Source of the DNA: Chimonanthus salicifolius | Taxonomy: Eukaryota; Streptophyta; Magnoliopsida; Laurales; Calycanthaceae | Direction of reading: 5' to 3' | Assembly (NCBI GenBank): GCA_013350335.1 | Contig: CM023534.1 | Span: forward strand, 3,596,001 to 3,660,000 | Length of the DNA stretch: 64,000 nucleotides | Shown here: positions 31,360 through 43,745 of the stretch, piece after piece | Position numbering within the stretch: the first letter of the stretch is position 1 | How the letters are laid out: each line of letters begins with the position of its first letter | Made by a program: the position numbers and the translations under genes | The notes under the pieces: generated by a model | Databases searched by the model: none | What the model saw: the letters and a program-made list of their open reading frames with translations, nothing else | What the model was told of the DNA's origin: nothing

Positions 31360-31669
31360 TGTAACGACCTAGCCCAACGTAACCCGCCTCCCAACACAGT
31401 ACAAAATTGTCCGCTTTGGGCCTCACATGCACACACACGCGCACACGAGCGAGCCCGCATGGCTTTGCCTTTGGACCTGGCCCACAAGGTAGGCCCAAAA
31501 CGTGTTGTACTATGTTGGCGGATGTGGCTACATATAGACCGAAGTCATTTTTCTTCCATTTCCGATGTAGGACTCCACACACACACCTAAGCCGTGCTAC
31601 ACATCGACCCTAGTCGATGTGTATCACTTGTCTGGATACCCAGGCGTCCTGCACGATAGGGGTATCACA
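31360..31669 (-). repeat. TRIM 5' LTR
   Basis: TGTAACGACCTAGCCCAAC to GGGGTATCACA on the plus strand, 310 bp, with intact TG...CA ends. Holds a GTACACACACG-type CA-rich patch and a CATCGA/TCGATG inverted pair near 31603-31621. Confidence 0.85.
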
Positions 31670-31674
31670 ATACA

Positions 31675-33562
31675 TGACGTATCGACCGCATTTTTTAACA
31701 CATGCACTCAGTCACAAAACTATATGAATTTTTTTATACATATCAGGGGTTCTCTCACTTAATAGTTGAACAAAAAGTGATACACAAGTAATCAATTTAT
31801 CAAATGGATGCACTATAACATAGAAGAAAGCAAGAAAAATGACATACATGCACAAATAGATAACCTATAAAATAGTTTTTAATTTCAAAAATGTTGAAGA
31901 AACTTGTTTAAATCCTTTTTAATTTCATTCTTAGCGTAGGTGAAAAAAAAAAAAACACTGCTCTAGATTGTCTGTGAGGTTTTGAGAAAAAAGAAAAAGA
32001 AAAATCTTATACAAACTGAAATGGGTTGACTTAGGACCATCTCGGTTGAGACACGTCTAACTCAATAAAAAGTTCTTTTCTATTGTGGTGGGTTTTATTT
32101 TTGTATTTTACAATTGATGCCTCCAATAATTTTTAATAATAAGCTCCTATAATGTAACTAAATTAGGAGTCCAAAATACGTATATATGATCATCTCAACT
32201 AAGATAGGCGTATCACATCTTGGGTTTTTGAAAAATCAGGTTGTCATGCTCAACTTGAAATGCATCATTCAAGTTTTATTCCTTAAGTTTTTAGACACAT
32301 TGATATTGAAAATGTTTAAATAAATGCTCCAAGTAAATAATATAATATAATGGTTCATATAATATAGTCAGCAGTTACAAATAATATAATCTTTAATGGG
32401 AATGAGCAGAAACATTTAAGAGTTTACTTAGAATAGAAGAAGTATAGCCAAGGACTATGATGATGACAATGTAATTTTACTAAAAAGTTAATGTCATTTA
32501 CTGGCAAAGGCAATGTTGAGAGGTGAAAATTGGAAAGTGATGGGCAAAACCATTATATAATTGTGATGTTTTTTCGATCATGGTGAATCATCAATGGCAA
32601 CAGCAGAGGATTCTGCTATATCTATAGTACTAGAAAAAAAAAAAAAGACTACCATGTATTTCTTTAAGAAAAATGAAGATGTAACACAATACCATCTTTT
32701 TTGGATAACATGGAGACTAATTCCATAGGCATGTGTAAACCTCTCAATCCACACACACCGGTTAAATCTATGGGAAATGACCCGTTGGGATTGAACGTGA
32801 TTCAAAGCTGATTGTGATGTAAAAAAAACTATTCAAAGAAAATCTCTTACTTTCTCCGGCTTCTTCTTAATCCAAACCGACTCAAATATGTCTTCTAAGA
32901 CATTGTGATGACAACCCATTGTCTTTCAACAATAGAGGAAAACAGGGAATTGATAATCACTCTAAAGAAATCTTCACCCTTGGCTCAATCCTGCACAAGC
33001 ACCACCGATCACCTCTCTATGTAACCTGGCTTGAAATTTGTAGCGTAACAATGAACATTTTCAAGGCTTCAACTTTGTATATATGTCAAACATGATCATT
33101 TAGTCTGTCGTGTGGTTTTCTTTTGATTTGGATCTTCACTTTCTAGCTTAGGTTATAACTTGTAACAAGGAAAGAGGCCAGAGAGAACCAACATATTCCA
33201 CTTTAAGCACTCGCCAGATGAGATTGAAGCTGTTTTAATGGCAGTGCGGGTTTTGTCTTAACCATCAGGTAGATTTGTCTCAAACATTTTGATCCCAATC
33301 TAGCCGGAAACAGAAGTCCATAGAATCATAGAGAACAAAAACATAGCAAGTCCCTAGTGGGGAGGCATAACTAATAGCAGAATAAAGCCACCCAGCAGGG
33401 AACTGGTTGTCATGGTTAATCACAAAAAGGGAAACAAATGGGGCAAAATACAAAGCTAAAATAAAGCATCAGTCTTTTAGAATACAAGGTTAATCACTTC
33501 AGCAATGCAAACAAACATCTTACATGACAGTAGAAACAACTTCCTAGAAACCACTACGATCT
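31675..33562. other. Intergenic between the TRIM and the NUMOD3 gene
   Basis: Mostly AT-rich with no gene. A decayed minus-strand SINE lies at about 32690-32815. The NUMOD3 gene's 3' UTR occupies an undefined part near 33562. Confidence 0.5.
32690..32815 (-). mobile_element. SINE fragment
   Basis: Shares the family body GGCATGTGTAAACCTCTCAATCCACACAC with copies at 6448, 41539 and 47436. It has a short T-run at its left (3') end. No target duplication was recognised. Confidence 0.55.
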
Positions 33563-34488
33563 TTACACTGATTGTATCTGCCTGGCCGAAGATACACTTC
33601 CGATAAGCTCATGAATAGTATGTTGCAGCTGTAGATGCGTCCAATTCTGCATTGAGAGACCAGACTTTAGAACAACATCAAGATACAAAAGATTGCCAGA
33701 ACAATTCAGCTATTGCTTGTGGCTTACATTCTCTTCTTCCGTGACTTCAACCAGCCTCCCGCATACCCACTTTTTTGTGAACCTGGTAACAGATGGAGGA
33801 CTCTCATCTTTCATCCTCATTTCTTCTCCTACTTTCTCATCCTTGGGTGGCATTCTCTTGCATTTGGAAGCCCCATTAGGAATGGGCCGATTGCCTCCCA
33901 AATGTATTGTCTCTGGATGTTTTATTGGACTGTCAAGCTGTGGAGGCAAAACACAATCAACGATGCATTCTCCAGACATTCTTTCTGAATTATGAGGAAT
34001 GGACAAAGGCTCTTTCCTGTTCATCAAGTTATTTGAAGCAAATGTATCTTGACCTAAAACACCGTAGTCACCATTACTCGAAGAGAGAACATTGGTACCA
34101 CTGGCTTCTGTTTTCAGTATTAAAGCAGTATCTGGGTTCCTATCTAATTGGATTGCTGATCCATTTGAAATCAAAGAAGTGTCCTTGCCAATATTGGATG
34201 CCATGGATTCTCCTCTCCCTATGCTTTCAATCCATTGAGTTGCTTCAGCAATAAGCTTCCTCGTTTCCAAAAGAGAGGCACGGGCGAGCGAACTCTTCAC
34301 TGCCACTGCCTCAAGAGCTTTTGCAGCCTCCTCAGCTTTGGCAATCAGTAACCTGGTTGCAGAATAACCAAAAACATTGAAGAAAATACAGCAAATGAGA
34401 AACAAGACATCTTAAAGCTCTGAAAAATCCAAAACCAAAAATGCTCTTTATTAAGGGAAATTGGCCATGACTTCTATTCAGAGACAGA

Positions 34489-34543
<55 letters not shown>

Positions 34544-37500
34544 ATTAAGGGAAATTGGCCATGACTTCTATTCAGAGACAGATGCATCTCTCTCATCACA
34601 ATATTTCTATAATTTAGTAACCTTTCAAAAAAAAATATTTCTATACTTTAGTTTCAAATATTTTTTAGTTTTTTAATTTCATTTTCCTAATAATATCCCA
34701 AGAAACCAAAATTTGAAATCTCCAAACAATATTACAAATTGTTATATCTATCCAATAAAAAGTTTTTATGATAACATTTGAAGAGGAACTACTTTTTCAC
34801 AAGATATGAAAAAGGAATTAGTTGTGATGGAGGAGAAATTTGTGATCTTTTTCAAGTTGTGTTTCTAGTGTATGGATGGTTTTTTTTAGTATATGCAAAT
34901 CTAAACCAGAAATACTCACAGGACTTCATGGATACTACAGTTAAATAAATGAAGATCCACCCATCCCTACAACAGCGGGGCTGTCACAATGAATGATCTG
35001 GGTCAGTATCAAGTATGAGTCCACAGAATTTTGGATAGAATGGAACTTCGATCTTGCAGTAAGGATCGTTTGACCTTATTGAATTCTTCTGATCATTTTC
35101 TAGTGGAAACCTTACATTCGAATGGAAGATTGTCACATAATTCCTCTCATACAACACTCGAGACTATGTTACCATATATTAATGAATCCAAATGAAACAG
35201 TTTCAAAATAGACAAAGGACTGACTTAGCCCTTTTTGTTGATTCTCTTTTCTTGGTTTCCATGGCTGCCCTCTGCTCTCGGATTTTCTTTATTATTTCCA
35301 GCTTTGAATCTGCCTGTGGATCTTTAAATGCTAGTGTGGCATTTCTTATTTGCCTAGGCCCTGTATTACCAAGATGTTTACTCTCAGTTTCAACACTCTT
35401 GTACTGCCTGATGGCATTGCCCTTCCCAGCTTTCTGTTGTGAAGTTGATATTCCCCCCATCGGCTTTTTTCTTGATTTTCTTTCAGCTCCAATAGGTGTG
35501 CCATGATACTTTGCCAGTGCAGAACAGACTCGTGCATGGTATTCCTATCAGGAATGAGGATTGTCACATATATGTAAAAATAATTTTCCATTACAAGCTG
35601 AGATAATATCTGTATAAACAGATTTGAAGCATTCCTCCTTAAGATATATGTCCTTACAGGATCTGCCCATTTGGCAGAAATGGCTTCCGAGATTTTTTTC
35701 CGTTGCTCGGGAGATTTTGGAGCTCTCTTGCCGACTTTTGGCCTTTCCATTGTTTTCCTCTTCTCAATACTCTCCAACCACTCCTTTTCCAGTTGCTTGT
35801 CTAAGATCACATATGAATCCCACTGTAGTCCGTCTTCTCCAGCATAGCCCTTCCTGGAAGCTTCAGCAATCAGATGCTGCCATTCCAGATAGCATGTCTC
35901 TTGGATCATCAACAATTTACGATGACGTTGCCACCCTATCCTCACTCCAACTCCAATTTTCACCCGTGTCGCTTCACTGCAAATTAGATAATGGAAACCA
36001 ATGAATGATTCAAAAGGGCAAAACTGCAAAAGGAAGTAGTTAACACTTGAAACTCTACAACAATCCACCAATGTAAATCAGCCTAGTATTCCAAGATTTT
36101 TGGTTTAAAAAGTGAACTTGCTGGGGACAATTGAGATTTCTAGAGTTTAAGGAAACTTCATTTTATCATTAATGGGGTATTTATTGATAAAAGCATTGGA
36201 AGACCTATTACACACTCTTAATCCTAGAGACAATTCAGTAAGTTTCCATCTGACAATTATGATAGATCATAGTCATGAGTCATGACTCAAGGAGCTACTG
36301 CCAAAAGATTCAAATAGCTAGAAGTGTATTTCAATAGGCAATTTATGATTTCTAGAAATAGGTTGTTTCATCTATTCCTCATTTATAGAAATGGAAATTA
36401 CTCAACTGGACCCAACTCGATCCTCCCCTCCCCTTCCTCCTCCCCCACCCCACAAATATCCCCCCAGCTCCTGTTTCCATGTTTGTGCCACAGCTTTCAA
36501 CCTAAACCTCAAATTCAGTTTGGGTGGGGTCACTCAGGTTAGATTTGGGTCGGGTTTCGATTGGAGCACCACCGTATCTAGTTGTCCCTATGCCCAAGCA
36601 CAAGCATAACCCTATATTCCACCCTTAAAACCCCAGGGTGAAAAAGGGACATTCTTCTTCTCTTGCTGAGTTTTATCACTCACCTCCACCTTCAACTATT
36701 TCTTCCTCACCTCTCACCTCTTACCATATCTTTTACTCTCTCCTCTCACTTCACCCTCTACTCTCTAACTTTGTTCTTTCATCTCATTCTCACCTCATCA
36801 TGCGCCTTCTCGCTTTGTTCTCTCATCTCATTCTCATCTATCACCTCCACCCTCTCTTGTTGCGCTCTGTCATCTGTCACCCTCTTGCTAGCAAAATTCA
36901 CAGGCAAGTGCAATGCAGTGAAATGACAGAAAAATGTGTGTTTTGAAAAGCGGAATAATACCAGAGGCTAGTTTGAGTTGTAAGATGTAATTGATCCTTA
37001 TTTAAACATGGACAATCTGTGATGGGCACTTTTATAATGGGGTTTTGATTGTTTGAAAGAATACTGAAACATTATTTTGAGGCAAAACGAGGGATAGAAT
37101 GGGCTAGGATGAAGAATTGACCAAACTGCAGCTCACAGCTTAGATTTTGACCTGGCATCATGGTAGTGATCATGTATATAGTCATCTCTCTTTTTCATTT
37201 ATTATGGTGCTTGCAATATATAAATATGGTTTTCTTCCATTCTTTGTTACTATAATTTCTGGCTTATACTTGTGATGTAGTTTGAGCAACTGAAGGATTT
37301 TCAAACCTCTCCTTCACTCTTATAATTAGGTTTGGGTTCAAGAGAAACAATTCTAGTTCATTTTGGTGGAGGCATTCCAAAGAATTTGGATCAGGTCAGG
37401 TTGACCCAGGTGTATGACTATTGATGTTAATAGTCAAACTCACTAGAACCTAACCTGATCCATTACTATTCTTACCTAGTATGTACATTTATAGCTATGG

Positions 37501-40150
37501 TAACATTCTTTTAGAAGTTGAACCAATTTAGAAATCCTATTCTTGCTAGTATATGGTTTCTAATCTATGACACATTGCATTCAGCTAACATTACATTTTT
37601 TTCATATAGAAGTTCAAGGGACTAGAAGAACAAAGAGACAAGTGAATATCTCGAATGTAGTGAAAAATGGTATGACAAATTGTAGTGACAGAGAAGATGG
37701 CTTTTAATAGCTTGAGTAGAAAAGCTATAGCTCAGATGGCTGATCGCAGCTAGATAGATAAGACCTTAATTGATGCAGTGCATCTGCCAAAAATATTGAA
37801 GACCATATCATACATGTTGCATTCGGATTTCATAAAACATCTAATAGCTTAGAACTGTGTTAATTTGGAGAGTTGTAGGCTAAAAAATTATAAAATAAGA
37901 GGCCTAGGTACATAAGGTATGGGTCCAAGTCCATTTTCCATTAATTGGATTGTTGGATTTCACTTTGGGGGGTCATAATATCCTTGCAACATGGAATGAC
38001 GAAAATACGATCTTATCTTTGACTTGGTCTTCAAGGAAAAGATAGAGGCAAGTGATGTCGTGTTCTTATCCATTAGAGATTCTCTCTCCATAAGAAAAGC
38101 AACTCCAAGTAGGACGGTTTTTTCCTTATTTTTTATACCTGTGTGTTATGTACCCACTGGGGGAGAATATTAGTGATGATATGACATGATTTGGATGAGT
38201 TTAGGCCATCTAAACATGCCATATATGTGCTTGGACGAACCAAGGTTCTTGGGTTATCTATGTCAATTAGTTTTTGCAAGATTTTATGTATAAACAAGAG
38301 CTTAGGGCTCCTAGAATTTATGAATTATTTTGATGACTTTTTTTCTGAGCGACTTTCCTCCCTTAAGGTGAGTTGAATTTATTTTTATGCAATTTTTTGA
38401 ATTAAATTATGCAATTTTATCTGTGAATTTATTTTCCAAATTCATAAAATTGTGAGTGTGATTCTGTTGAAATCAGGAGAGTTTCATTCAATTTTCTATT
38501 AAATCTCATGTTAGAAATAGTAAGAGGTTTCCAAAATCTTCAATTTCTTAAAGTGTGAGAATTCCTTTTAAATGTGAACCACGTTCATAAATTCTATCCT
38601 TTGTGAGATTTGAGATTCATCCATTGGAGAGATCTGAATCAAACTGTTTGTAACAATGTGAGAAAATTAGCTTTTTTTCTAGTAAAATTGTTGAAGAGGC
38701 TGAAATTTTCTACATTAATCCCTTGTGAATTCGGTCATCTATTCCATTAGAATCGTAGTCTTCATCATTAATCAATGATAATAATGGTGATGATGATGTA
38801 ATATATGTCATATGTTATCTGTTGAGATACAGATAGTTGTCTGAGGCATCAAAAACCTATGTCCACCTAGAACCAAAAGGATTATTAGAAACAAGTGATA
38901 TAATCAAGAGGACTTCTGACATTTTCATGCTAATAGAAGGCCATAAAAAGGATGCTCAGTAGGAATGGATCACTCATCAGAGCTTCTACAACGGACAGAA
39001 GGTGCATAGTATCAAAACCAGTCAACCACATCAGGTTGCAGGTTTCAAGGACAGTTACCTTGATAGCAAGATTGTTGATTGCCTGATCAATGTTCATGGT
39101 TCATGGTTCAGAGATTGCAATTTGTGGCAAGCCAACAATTTAGTTCATCAAAGGTGGGATTGTTTAAAAAATATGAAACACTTACTATATTATAGAAAAG
39201 GTATTAAATGAAATATAAGCATTTATCTACAAAAGTTCTACCATAACTGGAATTTCATTTATTGTTGAAAAATAATTTTATTATATATTATAAATTATAA
39301 ATTAATTTTTAAATGTGTTTAAGGTTAGGTTGATTGCAATCCAATTTGCAGTCACTAGATTTAGAACACAGCATAGTTGAGTAGCCCTTGCAGCACTGGG
39401 TTCGTGTCAGCATATATTTCTTTTTTTGAGAAAAAGAAAGAAAGAAAGAGAAAGAAAAGGTAACAGAGGAAATGGATGCAAAAAAGATGCAGTCAAAATC
39501 TCTACAAGAATGCATCATACATACTTTGCAGTTCTTGGAATGAGTTGTTGTTTAGGGGATATAAGGAAGTCATTAAATGGATCACTTCATGAATATTAGT
39601 TTAGAGGCAGCGAATATTTTGGCTCATCAGAAAGATCTGACATATCCAGATCTTGGTGCTGCGTTGGAATTCAATACCCTGGGGTTATTTGCCATGTCTG
39701 CTTGTTTCTAGGGGATCCCTTTGTCCTTCTATTTTGTTTTGGGTAGCATTTTGCACAGCTTGTGCCCTCCCTCCACCTCTCCCCTCCCCCCGCCCCCCAC
39801 CCCCACCCCACGCTGCACCCTTCTCCCTCTTATTTTGTTAATTCAAGTTACAATTTAAAAAAGAAAAAATACAGAAAAGACTAAATTGAATAATGGCAGC
39901 ATGTGACCCACCTCTGAGGATGTCCCAAGTTCGCTAGCTTCATTTTGACCTGCAGATTAAACTCTTAATGAGACAATGCACAATTTCAAGTGATAGGAAG
40001 TGATACATATGTCTGGTCAGCATTTATATTTGGATTTGGCAAATTGTTTTTCATGATCCGACTATCATCTAATACCCACGAGACTTGACCCCACACCTTT
40101 AGGATGCAACAATGAGTCCCTGCTACAGGTTCTTGTCAGATTCTAGAGTG

Positions 40151-40206
<56 letters not shown>

Positions 40207-41290
40207 ATTTGGCAATTTTTTTTCATGAGGCGACTATCATCTAATACCCACGAGACTTGACCCCACACCATTAGGATACAAAAATGAGTCCCTGCTGCAT
40301 GTTCTTGTCAGATTCTAGAGTGCAATATATATAAGCATGTAACTGTGGAAAAACAGAAGGTTTTATAATGAATAAAGTTAATATCAATTCCCACCTTACC
40401 CACTTGTCCAAATGAGTGTCATGAGTTCAGGGCGTGTTTAGACAATCTAATTATAAAATAGTTTGAAACATTTTATAGAACAGTGATTTAGTTGCCATAC
40501 TGGTGGATATCCATACACAGGTATGCATGCAACAACACATTGCACTGTTTTCACTGAATAGCAAAATTAAAATACTTAGCTCCGAGCTGAATAGTTGAAT
40601 ATTGCTATATCCATGGGAAACCTTATAATACTGGCTGGCCTGTGAGGAGTTCCACTCGAATATGGGATGGATCTTAAGCCTCTGTCAGTTGGTTGACTTT
40701 TATAATTGAATGTGAAACTATTCTTACATGAAATCACCTTGGGATCCTGCATAGCTAACTTGGTTCTCTCTCGGATCCGTTGAATGGTTGCTGCATGCAA
40801 GTGGAGAACCCAACAATATCAATAAATAACTTGGAATATAAAATACAGTAGCAAAGCAAGATACAGGCCAAATTAAAACCATCTTCTCAGTCTTGAGTTC
40901 CCCACCTGCACTATGTTTCCTGCCTTTGTTCCAGGGCACTTTGCCTTTCTTTGCTTTGGAAATCTTCATCCGCCTGTACCTTTCTCTCTCATCCGTTTCA
41001 CTGGGTTCTTCACTTTGAGATACAAAATTTTGAGAGTTCGAATTAGAACAGATTTGTAACTCATACTCCTGTACAACTGCATTTTCACTCTCAACCAAAT
41101 ATTTTGGTTCAAAAGTTGCAACTGCCTTAATTACAGGTACAATCTGCTTCCCATGATGTGGAACATTTATGCTTACTTTAAAGAGGAATCGAGGATACAC
41201 CTTCCTGGCAAAAAACAATCTCTTTCCCTTTCCAAAAGAACTTAAATATAAAGTAGTACCATAAAAGAAAGGTTGTAGTGCCAAACCCAT
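33563..41290 (-). CDS. NUMOD3-module protein, 607 residues
   Basis: Coding exons (minus): 41290-40906, 40790-40738, 39949-39912 (38 nt), 35976-35658, 35544-35225, 34352-33728, 33646-33563. All are GT-AG, phases 1,0,2,0,2,0, total 1824 bp with stop. NUMOD3 is a short basic DNA-binding module best known from homing endonucleases. Repeated modules are visible: YRRMKISKAKKGKVPWNKG near 104-122, RMKLAN-type VKMKLANLGHPQSEATRVKIG near 147-167, and KSPEQRKKISEAISAKWADP near 246-265. There is no nuclease motif. A helical, Ala/Glu-rich stretch (LLIAKAEEAAKALEAVA) lies near 373-389. The C-terminus has a conserved-looking RFTKKWVCGRLVEV. The N-terminus is basic and Ser/Phe-rich and could be a plastid transit peptide (inference). 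I believe this is a land-plant-conserved family of unknown function. Confidence 0.85.
34445..34590. repeat. (CT)n tract between two copies of a 45-bp segment
   Basis: TTTATTAAGGGAAATTGGCC and the sequence after it occur at 34447 and again at 34541 (period 94). About 24 CT units lie between at 34493-34540. Lies in the intron between exons 5 and 6 of the NUMOD3 gene. Confidence 0.9.
36100..39900. other. Large intron of the NUMOD3 gene (35977-39911)
   Basis: Contains a C/T-rich low-complexity stretch (about 36390-36900) whose plus-strand frames reflect composition only, and a T-run/GAAA-rich patch at 39418-39460. A LINE tail near its right end is listed separately. Nothing else recognised. Confidence 0.5.
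39600..39862 (+). mobile_element. LINE 3'-tail fragment
   Basis: The plus strand shows SLEAANILAHQKD, resembling the RNase H end. A T/C-rich 3' region with a poly-C patch (39776-39810) follows, then TTAATTCAAGTTACAATTTAAAAAAG. Partly guesswork because the coding remnant is short. Confidence 0.45.
40032..40332. repeat. Two direct copies of a 125-bp segment around an (AT)n tract
   Basis: GGATTTGGCAA...AGAGTGC at 40032-40150 is repeated at 40205-40330. The (AT)n tract of about 26 units occupies 40152-40203, and a short (AT)n remnant also ends the second copy. Intronic in the NUMOD3 gene (39950-40737). Confidence 0.9.
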
Positions 41291-41297
41291 AATGCAC

Positions 41298-43678
41298 CTG
41301 GAAGATTTTGCAACAACTTCAGAGTGGCCCAGGAAATTTTGTAATACAGAAAACCTTAGTTATTAGAAACAGGAGTAGCAACAAAATATAAGAGAATAAA
41401 CAACCAAAATAACAACCAAGTTCAGATAATGAATTAAACAGATATAGTTTATTGTAATATACAGTTAAAGGAAAGGAGGGATGAGGATAAGTTGAGTATC
41501 ATTTTATGCCTGGAATCTACCAATCCAATAACTAAGATTTTTTTTTTTGATGACCAAGGTGTCCAGGCCTCTTAAAGAACCCGACTAATCCTTGGAGCAT
41601 ATGCAAGCCTTCCTATCGACACACACCAGGCAACTCTACGGGTAGTGGCCCTTTGGGGTGGAGTGGGAATCGAACTCAGGAGTCCCGCTTCCTGAGGCGG
41701 GTTCCTGGTCATCACTCCAACCCCTTTGGGTTCCAATGACTGAGATATATAAGCATGCTAAGCAATCCAGACCAACTCGGACCACCTCATGTATGATGTA
41801 AAGAGTATGTATGGAGTATGGACCAATGGTCAAAAGTTGCAGCAATCCACTATTTCTATTCATTTGCTGGAAACTCTTTTTAGACCATAGTCTAACTTTT
41901 TTCTCGATATCCTACCTGAGTTATGAGCTGTTAAACAATAGTTATAAAATTTTCTATTCATGGTTAATTAAGGGAAAAACTGAATAAACTGCTGTATGCA
42001 CTTCATTTGATAACCACTGTATATATTGTAGAGTGAGTGTATCCTGAGAAATACAAGCGCATCAATGTCCCAGTAGACACTAATCCATTCTTGTTCAGAT
42101 TCTACCCTGATTCTTCTAAACATAGCCTAACAACTTGGTGCTCCAAAATTCAGATAAAGCCAAAATTTTCTGGGTCTTCCAGATAGAAACTACTCTTTTA
42201 CAATATGTAGGAGACAATGCATATACTCAATCTTTATCACCATTAATGCTAATGGGCATCTACATCTTCCAGAGAAGAGGAACCATACCAACTTAACAGA
42301 AGATTAATATGCACATTTTCAAGTACCACGAATGGAAATGAGCTTGAATATTTTTCACCAAGTAAATGACATCTATTCTGCCTAGGCTTGGGGCAGCACC
42401 AAAATTGGAAATTGGATTAAGCAGGTCTTTCAGAATTTCCTACATGAAATCAGCTTCAAATACCATTGCTCAGGTGCTCACTATCATATTAGGTCACAAA
42501 ATCAGAAAATAGTAGCCCACCAAATGCATGCAGTTTCCACTTTTGCACACCAATCAAAAGATTCCATTCCAATGTATAAAGGAAAGTAGTTACCTGAAAA
42601 ATAGCATTTTCTAATAAAACTGGTTGGTCCTATTTATGTTTTAAGAATGGTCATTTTCCAAGAAATACATTCCAGTTCATGCATCTAAGACAGGAGCCAA
42701 ATATTCAGTGAATGCAATCCTTTTGATGGTTTGGGATTGTCCCAATAACAGAACCAGCATGTAGCATGTTCAAGTTCTACACATGTTCTCAACCATGTAA
42801 ATTCACAAGAGCCTGTCAAATTTCAATTGAAAGGTCCTGATAGCCTGATTAGCTGTTCAAACAAGTTGGCAGGGCCCTCATTCTAAATTATTTAGGCCAG
42901 GGTTTCAGGCAGGGGCTAATCAAAATTCAAATTTGAAATATGTAGATAATCCTATCATCATCATCGAAGTCATTTATTCCATCAATCTGGAATTGAGGTT
43001 TGCAATTGGATTTAGGCCTAGCGCCTTTTTGATGCCCATAAGACAACCCACAACCTTGAGGTTGCAACTATGAGTGTGCTACCGCTTCTTGTCAAACATG
43101 GAGATGATCTAAAAATACAAATCTAACTGCAAGTACCAACCCAAAATAGATGGGTCAAATGGCTCCAATAATGATGTTGATAAGACAGATTGTACAAGAC
43201 ATTGGAACATAGATAAACAAGTTTGGATGAATTTTTTTAATCCATTTTAGTTTTTGGATTCAAATCTAAACCCAAAATTTTCATCTGATGCAGATACAGA
43301 TGTACCCCATGATTGGGCCTGGATCTCAATGCTTGTCTGAGACATAACTCTACATATAATAGGCCAAAATAATGGACGCCAAGAAGCTTTTGCACCCAAA
43401 ACGCACGTTTGCTATCAAACATACTCCAAATTTAAAGGGGAAAGGTTCCCTGCCGTTTCCTTGTAATGCAGATCAAACATTTGACAGAATTCCTCAGGGA
43501 ACTTCTTTTGTTTCTATATAAACAGACCAGAAGGGCAGATACAGAACCAGGATAATTCTGAAGTACTAAGTTGGAAATAGCAAGCTTCCCGAGGCTCGAT
43601 ATTTTGAACTACTGTACTGCACATTTTACGCATCCAAAGAGAGAATTACACGGATTTTTGTGAAGAAGAAACGGGTAC
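41298..43678 (-). other. Probable 5'-leader intron of the NUMOD3 gene
   Basis: Donor TGGAAG|GTACCC (43679/43678) and acceptor CTTCCAG|GTGCATT, resuming at 41297, seven bases before the ATG at 41290. There is no in-frame coding continuation upstream, and the block upstream of the donor is the only GC-rich, promoter-like DNA nearby. Contains an intact SINE (41539-41731). Confidence 0.6.
41539..41731 (-). mobile_element. tRNA-derived SINE, complete copy with target duplication
   Basis: On the minus strand: a tRNA-like head with box A (GGTTGGAGTGATGACCAGG) and box B (GAGTTCGATTCC), a body, and a poly-A end. The flanks TCCAATAACTAAGAT (41524-41538) and TCCAATGACTGAGAT (41732-41746) are a 15-bp duplication with two differences. 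No CCA or cloverleaf closure, so not a functional tRNA. Confidence 0.85.
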
Positions 43679-43697
43679 CTTCCAAAAAGCCGCAGAA

Positions 43698-43709
43698 TTA
43701 TGCCGGCAT
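43698..43709 (-). other. Minimal uORF in the NUMOD3-gene leader
   Basis: In the proposed first (noncoding) exon, the minus strand reads ATG CCG GCA TAA, a Met-Pro-Ala peptide, 19 bases before the donor site. It matters only if transcription starts upstream of 43709, which the leader model implies. Confidence 0.4.
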
Positions 43710-43745
43710 TGTGGTAGGACTGTCCAGACTATCAGCTTGTCGCCA

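Larger units (their letters stand above)
31054..31669 (-). mobile_element. TRIM (miniature LTR retrotransposon)
   Basis: Two directly repeated LTRs (31054-31252 and 31360-31669) flank only 107 bp. In minus orientation the 5' LTR ends in CA. Next come two bases and TGGTATCAGAGCC (31357-31345), complementary to the 3' end of initiator-Met tRNA, the primer site. The polypurine tract GGGGGGTGGAT (31263-31253) abuts the 3' LTR. A 5-bp target duplication, ATACA, is present at 31049-31053 and 31670-31674. No gag or pol. Size and structure fit TRIM elements. The two LTRs differ by many substitutions and one deletion of about 110 bp. Confidence 0.9.

Noticed and set aside
36391..36946. Plus-strand Pro/Ser/Leu/His-rich open frames
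   Set aside because: They are produced by C/T-rich low-complexity DNA; no start context or homology, and inside an intron.
38191..38376. Plus-strand 61-codon frame with AIYVLGRTKVL resembling a P-loop neighbourhood
   Set aside because: No GKT motif and no continuation in any frame; it lies in the NUMOD3-gene intron.
41640..41731. Possible tRNA gene
   Set aside because: Box A and box B are present, but the sequence continues into a SINE body with poly-A and target duplications and shows no closing acceptor stem.
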